Origin: a virus
Direction: 5' to 3' (one strand)
Length of the DNA stretch: 42,009 bases
IMG/VR virus record: IMGVR_UViG_3300030329_001120
Location: 1 to 42,009 of that record
This document shows, piece after piece, positions 17,736 through 28,500 of this stretch; within the stretch, counting starts at the first letter, position 1; the number at the start of each line of letters is the position of its first letter. The notes beneath the pieces are model-generated. The model was not told where the DNA came from. It did no database searches and saw nothing but the letters and a program-made list of their open reading frames with translations. Both the position numbers and the translations under genes were made by a program.

Positions 17736-19592
17736 ATGTCAATAGCTAATGTATCAGAAATAGTAGGAAGGAGAGATCTTGTAGCTGAAGCTCAGGGTTG
17801 GTCTGACATAATGCTCAAGAAAAAAGCTCTTGAGATGAAGTCTGAACAGGCTAAAGAGGCACGTAAACCAAAACCATATAACTTTGAGTTAGCTGAGTTT
17901 GGAACTAAGAATGAAAACATGTTTGCTGTACAGCAAGATTTGAATGAGCAAGCTTATAACTTTGCTATGGCTAATTCTGATTTACTTAGAATGGATCCTT
18001 ACTCAGAAGATTGTGGACCTAATTGTAAACAAGCCCACAAAACATTGTATAATATGCAGGCAGCAGCACAGATATTCAATCAATATGGTAACGACTTAAA
18101 AAGTAGATATGATAATTTAGCTAATTTGATGTCTACAGATAGAGATAATTATTGGAACGCAGAGAACTCACAAACTTTAATGGACATGAAAAATGTTTGG
18201 GAGCAAGGGATGAATGGTGAAAATTATAATTTCACTTTTGGTCCTGATGGTAAATTGATGGTTGAAACTAGAAATAGAAAGCAAACAAAAAAAATTGCAA
18301 CAGATGAGAGTGGAGAAGCTATCTTTAAAGAGGATGGAGTAACCCCTAAGCATGTTTACTATGACGAAAACAACGAAGAAACTGATGATGTCTCCAAAGC
18401 TAGAAAGGATGAAAATGGTAATCCAGTATTTGTTATGGAAGATATGAATACAGGTCAAGATACAGATTTTGATATTTCTTTTAAAAACTTTGGAGATTGG
18501 TTAACAGATCTTGGTTTTAATAATGCTATTAAAAATGCTAACAATAGTAATTTTCAAGACACAAATGTTGATTATGCAAAACTTCTTAAAACTAACAAAC
18601 TTACAGGAGAATATCTAGAGGATATGTCTAAGCAAGCTTTAGAGGCTTACATATTTGGAGGAGGTGGAGAATGGGATGATGAATCAGGAGAAGGTACAAC
18701 TATGGGTCACTCCTCTTATTTGTCAAAATTAGTAAAAGCAGACAAACAGGCTAAAGGGGATCTTAGTCCAGTAACAAAAATAGATATTATTAATAAGGCT
18801 TATGAGCTTGGTATTGGCACACTTGAGACTTCCCAGAAAAAACAAGATACTCAAGATCAAATGGAGCTTTATAATTTAAATATTCCTGGTGTGGTATATA
18901 AAAATACTGTTGAATATGACATTGAGGGAAATGTTATACAGGTTCCAAAAAGAGAGGATTCAGAACCAGTAAATTATCCTTTTGAAGGGAAGGGTTTGGC
19001 TACTGGTGGTTCTGGTCAGAATTACATATCATTTAATCACACAATTAATCCCAACAACACAACTATTATAAGTGGTGATAATAATTTTCAAACAGTTAAT
19101 AGCACTACTGCTCTTGACGCTTATGAGAAGCCAAGAGAGTTTCGTACTGGAACTATTGGTATTGCTCCATTTTACGTTGATCCAGATACTGGAAGGGGTA
19201 GGGCTATATCTCAGAAAGACTTAACTAACCTAACACTTGAAGAGAAAAAAAATATACAATATAAGGTTGCTCTTTATGGTGATATTGTTTTTACTAGAAA
19301 CGAATCAGGAAAGTTAGGAAATCTTGGAATAGATTTTACAGATACTGATGATGGACTTCTGGTTCCAGCTATAATAGATGCTGGTTTTCATGAAAACAGA
19401 ATCAAAGATGTTAGAAGTTCAACTGATCCAGACAAGGCATCAAGTAATAGAATACTTTATGACCAAATAGCAAAACAAGCTGCAGCAAAACAAGAGGCTT
19501 GGAAGGCTGAATTAGAGGGAGAGTTAAAGGGAGATCAAAAAAATAATCAAAACCAACAAAACAATAATCAAGATCCATTAGGTATATTATAA
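17736..19592 (+). CDS. Internal virion (cargo-like) protein
   Basis: A 618-aa hydrophilic, mostly helical N-terminal region (1-200), containing a CGPNC pair, QAHKTLYNMQAAAQIFNQYGNDLKSRYDNL (20 of these at about 107-126) and several Trp/Asn-rich segments. The C-terminal half is mixed alpha/beta. The last 30 residues are Gln/Asn-rich low complexity (NQNQQNNNQDPLGIL). No enzyme motif was recognised. Its place between the tail proteins and the 3373-aa polyvalent protein, with a one-base TAATG overlap to the latter, matches internal head proteins ejected with DNA in podoviruses. The role is inferred from context only. Confidence 0.5.
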   Translation: MSIANVSEIVGRRDLVAEAQGWSDIMLKKKALEMKSEQAKEARKPKPYNFELAEFGTKNENMFAVQQDLNEQAYNFAMANSDLLRMDPYSEDCGPNCKQAHKTLYNMQAAAQIFNQYGNDLKSRYDNLANLMSTDRDNYWNAENSQTLMDMKNVWEQGMNGENYNFTFGPDGKLMVETRNRKQTKKIATDESGEAIFKEDGVTPKHVYYDENNEETDDVSKARKDENGNPVFVMEDMNTGQDTDFDISFKNFGDWLTDLGFNNAIKNANNSNFQDTNVDYAKLLKTNKLTGEYLEDMSKQALEAYIFGGGGEWDDESGEGTTMGHSSYLSKLVKADKQAKGDLSPVTKIDIINKAYELGIGTLETSQKKQDTQDQMELYNLNIPGVVYKNTVEYDIEGNVIQVPKREDSEPVNYPFEGKGLATGGSGQNYISFNHTINPNNTTIISGDNNFQTVNSTTALDAYEKPREFRTGTIGIAPFYVDPDTGRGRAISQKDLTNLTLEEKKNIQYKVALYGDIVFTRNESGKLGNLGIDFTDTDDGLLVPAIIDAGFHENRIKDVRSSTDPDKASSNRILYDQIAKQAAAKQEAWKAELEGELKGDQKNNQNQQNNNQDPLGIL

Positions 19593-22500
19593 TGACTCAA
19601 GACGATAAAATAACAATAGAAGAATTAGCCAAAAGGCTAAAAGAAAAATATCCACAGTATCAAACGATGGATGACCAAGAGTTGGTTGATAAAGTTCTTT
19701 CCAAATATCCTGAGTATCAGAATGTCTTAAAAAAAAAAGACCAAAGCGAAGAAGATTTATTGGATGTGGAAAGTGGTACATCAGATGTGGACGATACTGG
19801 TTTGGACTCTTCAGAGGTTGAGCAAAACACACCAGTATACACCATAAATGGAGAAAACTCATCTAAAGAATCTGTTTTAGAATCTATAAACAACGAAGAA
19901 TTTATTGAAGGTATTGCTAATGGTGATAACAATATAGATATTCAAAATGATGAAGTCACTGCACAGACTTTAATAGATAGTGTAAATTCATTCAAAAAAA
20001 GAAAGGAAGAAGAAAATAACACTCCTAATTTAAGTTTAAACGAACAGGTAGATCAAGAATTATTAAAGTCAGACCCCACTAGAGCTGTATCTAAAGAAAG
20101 TCTAGTTCCTATATTCACTCAAGAAAATAAAATCTCCACAACTGATGGATTAACTCATAATGCAGTGAACCCTGTTGTTAATCAAGCTTTATCTGAAATG
20201 AGAGATGTTTGGCCAGAGCAACCACTACTTAATGTTGAGAGTGCCTTCAGAGATGAAGAGCTAAATAAAAGTGTTGGGGGACATAACCATTCTTACCATT
20301 TACATGGAATGGCTTTAGATCTTACAGGTGATTCAGCAAAAGTTTTTTTAAACTGGGTCAATACAACTGAACAAGGCAAGGCTTGGGCTGAGAAATGGAC
20401 AGAAAGTGCTGATGGTGGAATTGGAGTTATATTAGAATCAGAGGGAACTAGCAAGGAACATGTCCACGTTCAATTTAAAAAAGAACTTGGAAAGCCTATA
20501 ACCAACTCACAACCTCCAGAACTTCCTGAAGGAAATATGGAGACAATAGAGAGAAAAACTCAAGAAAACCAACCTGATATAGCTGATGATGGTTGGGTGT
20601 CAGGAGATGCTCCTATGATGAGTCTATTAGGAATGACAAGGAGAGATCAGCAATCTAAACTTTCTGAAATTGATAACACTTATTCTAATTTTAATATTGA
20701 AGATGTTTCTGACTTATACAATGAGCAAGAATTAAAGCATTTAAGAGACAAATTAGAGTCTGAAGAGTTAATGGTCACTAAAGGAAGAACTCCAGGTATG
20801 GTTAAAAAAAGGGGGTTTGGTATAACAGACCCATGGTGGAAGTCTGACGAGTACTTCAATGAATTATTAAATAGACCAAGGAAGATTATACAAGACTATC
20901 TTAATAGTGGATGGGAGCATGTAGGTAACAGAAGTTATAAACATACAGAAACAGGTATTGTTATATCCCCTGAAGATTCACAGGGTAGAAATCCTTTGAT
21001 AGCAAATAACTCTGCTATACCTAAAATGATAAAATTATCTAGGGAAAACCCTGATTATTTTAACGAGATTAATGACACTAAGATTAAAGAACTTTATAAG
21101 GAGTTTAACCCAATTAGATTTAACTACCTTCAGCAAGAGATAGATACAAAAGATGAGGGAGATAAAAAAGAACTTTTAGAGCAACAGCTTAAAAACGAAA
21201 TGGGAGAGTTTGTTTTAAGTAAAAAAAACAGCATATTAACCAATTTAGAAAAAACTATACCAAAAGATTTTAATGAGAAAACTATAGAGTTTGGAAAGAA
21301 GCTTTCTTTAATAGAAGATTGGCTAACCAAACAGCAAAAGTTAATAAACTCCTATCCTAAAACTGCATATGGTTTTGTTGACACAAGGTATATGTCTGAA
21401 AAAGATATAGAGGATTATAATAATTTAGTTAAGGGTTATAATGAACAATATAATGGAACGTATAAAAATCTTTTAAATGAGCAAAACAAGTTATTTGAAG
21501 AAAACCCTAATATAGATACTATAAATAATTTATCTAAAGGATTTAACGAAACAGTGAAATATCTTAACGCTGTTAAAGAAAATGAAGTGTGGCAATCTCA
21601 CTATAATAAAATAAAAAAGAGACAAGAAATTGTGGACAAAACTTGGAACGAAATGAATTGGTCTGAGGTGCCAGCTTTTGTTTTGGCTCAACTTGGATCT
21701 GACTTAACTGGGAATCTTTTAAAAGGTATTTCTAGTACACCTGAACAAATAAAGAGTATATTTTCTTATGAAAATGAATTTGACTGGACAGACATGGTGG
21801 CAAAAGAAGTTGCTGACGCATGGGAGACATCTCCATTTAATATTGCAAAGCCAACTGCTCTTAATAATGCTGAAGCTTTGGGTAAGGTTTATTCATCAAA
21901 AGTGAATGGAAATTCAGTTTATTTTGATGATAAAGGAAAAATAAAACACATATTAAATAGCGATGGCTTAAAGGTTGAAAATGGCACAGATGCATACAAA
22001 GAAATAGTAGAAGAATATAACAAAAATCAAGAATCATATCCAATAGAAGAAAGTTACCAGTGGGGGAATACACTTTACAATGTCATGCATGCAGGTGGAG
22101 GTTTTGCTATAGACATGGGACTTGCTTGGTTGACTAGAGGTAGAGCAAAAGCTTTTGGTGCTGGACTTAAGGCTCAAAGATATGCTTTTACAGGTGGTCT
22201 ATATGGTGCTACAAATTTAAGAATGTACCATGGTTTTAAAGAAGAAGCAATAAATCAAGGTATGCTACCTGGAGACGCTTCTAGATTTGCTAACGAAGCA
22301 ACTGCTATAGTTTCAGCAGTAGAAATTCTTACACCTGATTTTGGTATGCTTAGTCCAGGTACTAAAAAATTAGCTACTGATAAGGTTTTTGATGCACTCA
22401 CTAAAACTACAAAAAAAGAAGCAGTAACTGATATAATTAGAAAAAACACTATAAGAAATACTGCCTTCTATGGTGTCATGGAGGGCTCTGAAGAGGTTCT

Positions 22501-25500
22501 TCAAAGTCAAGGTGTCGAAGCTTTAAAAGATAATTATTATCGTGAATATAACTTTGAGACAGAAGGACTTACTAGAGCTTCTGCTGAAGAGTTTTTTATT
22601 GGTGCTATACTTGGGGGAGGAACAACCTTTGTTTCCAATAGAAACACAAGTAGAGATTATATAGAAAGTGATTTATATAAAGATGCTTTATTGACATCGT
22701 ATAATAACTATAAGTCTAAAGGTGGTGAGGCAGATATTTTTTCATACATAGATAACATGGTTGGTAAAAATATTAGCCCTGACAAAAAATTCACAAATAC
22801 TGATGCTAAAAAATTAAAAGACAATCTAACTAACCTTTTTGGAGAATTAGATAATTTAGTTGGTGACAATCAACTGTACGATAATGACTTGTCTAAAAGA
22901 GAACTTTTAAATCTTATAGAAGCTAGGAAAAATGCTGAAGCACTTCAAGGTTCTCTTGATCCTGTTCAGGCAGAGATGATGAAAAGTAGATTAAAAGACT
23001 ATAACAGCTCTATGGACAAAATACTTAAAGGAGCTGACCCAATAAAGGTTATGAGTGACCTTGCTATAAAGAATGATGATGCAGTTAATAATTATATTAG
23101 AGGTTTTGCTAAGTCTGAGGACATACCTGAAGGGGCTAAAGCTATTATAAGACAATTGTCTGGTGGTAAAATCACAACAGAAAGTCAGCAAAAAATGTAT
23201 CTAACTGCATTGCAAAACGATATAAAAAGACTGGATAGCATGGATCCAGATAAAATGACAGATGTAGATAAAAAGAAATTAACCCTTTACAAAAGAATAG
23301 AAAAGGATATTAGTAACTTAAAAGTTAAAAAAGATGAAACAACAACTACCACTGCAACTGGAACAGAGGCTGGAAGAACTGCCAGAGGAACTGAAGGTGA
23401 AGGTATTGGAGAAGATACTGAACAGGTTGCAACAGAATCAGAAAAAACAACCCTCAATCAAAATATAGGCAAGAGAGTTTCTTATAAAGGTAAGAGAGGT
23501 ATACTTGGAAAAGATAAAAATGGAAACTTTATAATTAAACCAGAAGGAAAGGGGAGAGGTATAAAAATTAAAGGTGTTAAGAGAGGTAACATGAGAATGG
23601 GGACTGTTGGCCTTAAGTATGAAGGTGCGAATGTGGGTGTAGACTCAAACAACAAGCTAACAATAGATGGTCAGGATTCTGGAGAAATTGTTGGTTTATA
23701 TAAAGATGACTCAGGATCTTTAGGTGGTGTAATTACTATTGATGATAATGTTGGAGACCTTATAGTAGATAAAGATAAAACTATTTCCAAACTTAAAAGA
23801 TTGCAAAAAAGAAGAAATGAAGGTAAAATATCACAAAGAGAGTTTTTAAATAAGGTTAACGAAATTCAAGGACTCAATGTGTTAACAGATAGCGATGTTA
23901 AATTTAATGCTGCAGCTACCAAATTAACAAATGATATAGTTAATCAAGGTGGTATTGATGTTATAACAATGGAGGACGTGGAGCAAATGATAGAGGAGGC
24001 CATAAGTGAACTTGGTCAGGAGTACGAAACAAAATCACAGAAGTCTAAACAAGAAAAATCTAATCAATCTAAGAGGGATAAAAAAGAAAACATAAAAGAC
24101 GATAAGAGATCTACTAAACCACTTTTTGATTCTAGAGAGGGAACTGATATAGACTCCTTAATAGAGGAGTACGACAAACTTGAGGGTGCAGAATATAAAG
24201 CAAAAGCCAGAATACTAAGACAAGCTAAAAATTTATTCCAGTCCCAAGGGCAAAATATAATTATTCATCAAGATACTGCCTCAGAGGTTGAGTATTTTAT
24301 AAACCAGGGCAAAAGTCCAACAGAAGCCATGTATTTAGCTATGGGTGGAAATGGATTTAATTTAGAGAGTGGACTAGGTAATGAAGCAACAATGCATGTA
24401 AACTTTGAGTTGGCTAATGATAACACATTGTTTCATGAGGCAGCTCACCCATTTGTAACATCCATATTTGAGGCTGCTAAACAAGGAAATAAAAATGCTA
24501 AAAAATTAGTTGATAGCATAGAGACAACATTACCAAAGGAGTATTTAGACTTTGGATATAATCCAAGAGCAGGTTATGCAAAAAATAAAGATGGTAAAGT
24601 TCCATTAGATAAAAATGGCAATGTAGACAGGAAGAAGGTTACCAATAAATATGATTCAAATGGTCCACTTGCTGAAGCACTAGCTGAGTTTTTAGCAGAT
24701 GCTGGTCTTAAAAAGTTTGATGATAATCAATCTAATTTAAATAAAGCTATTAGTTACGCTAAATCAACAATTAATTCAATACTTGGAATAGAAACTGATA
24801 ATCCTGTAAACATAAGCTTAGAAGAGTTAAGTAATTTAACTAATATAGATGACGTTGCACAAATATTCAAAGAGTCTACATCAAGGGGGATGACAGTTAA
24901 CGAGAAGGCTAGAGGTGAAGTTAAACCAACAATAAAAAAACAAGTTGATAATTCTACTCCAGGTGAAGTTATTGCAGAAAATGTAACCATAACTAGTGTA
25001 GATAGTGATATTGGTCAAAATGTTTCACCCACTAGTGTTGATAATGTGGAGAGGACATTTGAGGAGGGTGATGTTATAAGAGCAGATAGAGGTGATTATG
25101 AGGGTCAAACATTTACAGTTATAGCAGCAGATAAAGCATTAACAGGTTTGGTTAAATCACCAACAGGTTTAGAAATGGAGTTTAAAGGTGGAATGTATTT
25201 CCCATACGCTTTTAAAGGTTATGCTTGGGCAGTGGATGGAACGCAAGTGGGAACAAAATTAATAAATGCTGCAAAAAAAACAGATGGTAGAGTTGCTATA
25301 ATGATTCAGGCTGATGCAGGTATAAATGGTAGTTTATTAATGTCTCAATACATTATAAACGAGTTTCAAAATGTTATAGATAACAAGATAGCTAGTAAAA
25401 AAGATGTTTTAGAATTTATAAATGGTAAACTAAACAACACTAAGATAAGGTCAGCTATAGATAAAAGGAATTTATTAGGAAAAAGAAAGGGAATTAAAAG

Positions 25501-28500
25501 TTTAGATGAAATTATTCCAATATTTGAAAAATTAGATTTTGGCTCTAGAGCTAAGTTTGTGCAACAAATAGTAAAAGCTAAAGACAGTACATTAAGTAAG
25601 TTTAATTTACCAGGGGAAAATAAAATTTTAGAATATGTAAACGACCCAGACTTAAAAGGGGTAAGGAAAGCTAGTGTTGTTTCTATGGTACAAATAGATG
25701 TAAACGACCCTAATGTAATTGTTGATACAAAATCATCTGATTACGATGGGCCAATTCATGAGTCTTATAGATATCTTGTTAAAGGATCTCCAATAGCTGT
25801 CTTAAACAAATCTATACCTATAGAAGAACTTGTTGAAGAATATAAAAAAGACCAGTATTATAAGCAAGGTAAATACGATACAAATTTAACTTTGTACTCT
25901 GCAGGAAGACAAATGCCAGAAGTTAAGTTTCAAACATATGGAGATGATGGATTTTCATCATTAGATTCTTCTTTAGAGTTTACAGATATAATTAGTGGTA
26001 CACCAAAACAATGGATAAAAGAAATAAAAAGAGTTGGAGATAGAAATACACTTAATGAGCTTAAGTTTATAGGAATGAGAGATTTTTTAAAGTCTGTTGA
26101 AAGGTCTTACGCTGATGGTCTTATACCAAAAGCTGCTATTCAAGATTATATATCTATGAATAATACTTCTATAGATATAGAAGAAAATACTATGAGAATT
26201 AGTAATCCTATGTTTGAATTATCTAACGTAAATTTTGAAGATATAACAAACGAGGATGGTGAGAGAGTTTTATTAATAAGAGACATAAAAGCACCAAACA
26301 GGGAAATGATGTCTAATACTCCACCAACAATCAGAACCTTAATTAAGTTTGCCTCTGATAATAATTATGATACTATTGCTTTTGAGAATGGTAGCAGCTT
26401 CAAAGGGGCTAAGTCAGAGTTCTTTGATAGTGTTGTTCCTGAAGTTATGAATGATATTATATCAGACATAAACCCAAGTCAAGGAATAGTCTTAACAGAT
26501 GTAGATAATAATGGATATGTATCTATTGATATAACAAACTCTATAACAAGTCTTTCTGAAGATATGAGTAACCCATCTTCCAAGGCTCAGGTTTTTGACA
26601 ATAAGGATAAATTATTTTACACAACAAACCCTAAGTTTCAAAAATTTAATAGAATCAATTCTTTTAAAGAGTTTTTAAACAGGGAAGTTTTACCAAAAGG
26701 TAATATACCTGAGTCTGTATTTGAAATGGGTGTTCAAGCTAAAAGCAATATTGATGCAGAAAAATTTGAACTAAAAAAATTAATTGACAGGTTCAGAAAT
26801 ATAGTAGAGAGAAATCAAAAAGGAGAAAACCCAATATCATTAAAAGAAATAAATGATGCGTTGACAGATCCAACTGCTAAAATAAAATCACTAAACTCAG
26901 AACTTTCTATGTACGAAAGTGATTTAGAAACATTAGATAGGGGTGGTAAAAGTTATGCTGCTGGTATTGTTTTAGAAAAAATAAGAAATGTTGAGAAAAC
27001 AATAAAGCAACTTAAAGATGGTCACGCAGGTAGGGCGACCATAAAAGATTTAGACTCTGACCCTGAGCTTCAAGATCTAGTAAAAAAGGTTAGAAGAAAA
27101 ATAGATTCTTTAAGTAACAAATTAAAAAGCGTTGTTACAGATGGTCTTGGAGTTGTTATAGATGATAATTTAGGTATATATATTAATAGACAATATAGAA
27201 TATTTAACGACACAGAGTATAGAGACAAGATGAGAAACCTAATTGAATCTATGATTAACGAAAAGGTTAGTACAGGAAAAATAAAAGAATCTATAGAGGG
27301 CTTTGAAAAAGAATATAATATCATACAAAGTGCTATGAATCTTTTTTCAGAAAAATACAAACAATACCTTCAAAATCAAGGCCTTCCATCTGATGAAATA
27401 ACTGAAGAAAAAGTGTTAAGATTTGTTTCTCAATTATTCCTTGATAACGATAGTAGAGATGATTTTGTTAAGTCTGTTTTAAAAACAAGAAATATTAATA
27501 CTAATATTTTTACTACAAGAAAAGAAATACCTGATGCTATAAAAGATTTATATAGTCCAATAGAAAACCCTGTATACAACATAACTAACTCTATAACTAA
27601 AATGGTTGATGAGTATGAAAACCTAAACTTTAAAGCAAAAACAGTTGAAGCTTTAAATGGTATTTTAATTTTTGATGACTCAAACATTCCTGTTGGAAGC
27701 GATGGAGATAGATATAGAAACAATAAATTTACTTTAAAGTTTAATAACAAGACTTATTATACAACCAAAGAAATTAAAGAATTTATTGAGGGAGAAGAAC
27801 TTAACTATGGTAAAATAATGACACTTGCTCAAGGCTTAAATGGTGTTTTAAAACTTGGGAAAACTGTATGGTCTCCAAAGACTCACGTTAGGAACTTCTT
27901 TGGTAATATGTATTTTGCATCTATTAATGGACATGTTCCTGGTTCAAACTTTTTTGAAAGCTGGAAAGTTATGCAGAATTTGTTTGATAGTAGCACAACC
28001 CAAGAGAGAGAGGATATGTTTGCCACAATGATTAGAGCTGGAATAATAGATTCTGTTTATGCAGATGAACTAAAAGCTATATTGAAAGAAAGTAATTTAG
28101 GAAAACTTGGTTCTGAACTCTTTGAAAACAATGTGGATGTAGATGCTATAAAAAAGAAAAAACCAGGTCTTCGTAAGATTCTAAATGATTTTGTTAATAA
28201 GGCTTACCTTTTTGAAGATGTTGTTTGGAAGGGTGCAGGGTTCTTGAATGAAGTTCAAGTATATTTGGATGCAGGATATACTAGAGAACAAGCTTTGAAA
28301 GAGGCTTCTGAAAATATAAGGGGAGGTTATACTACCTACTCTATGGTTCCTAAAGTTGGTAAAAGACTTAGAAGATCTTTATTTGTTAGTGACTTCGTTT
28401 CTTTCCCTGCTGAAGTAGTTAGAACCAGTGTAAATGCAATTTTAATAGCAAAAAAACAATTAATGTCTGGTAACCCAGTGTTAATGACTCAGGGTGCTAA

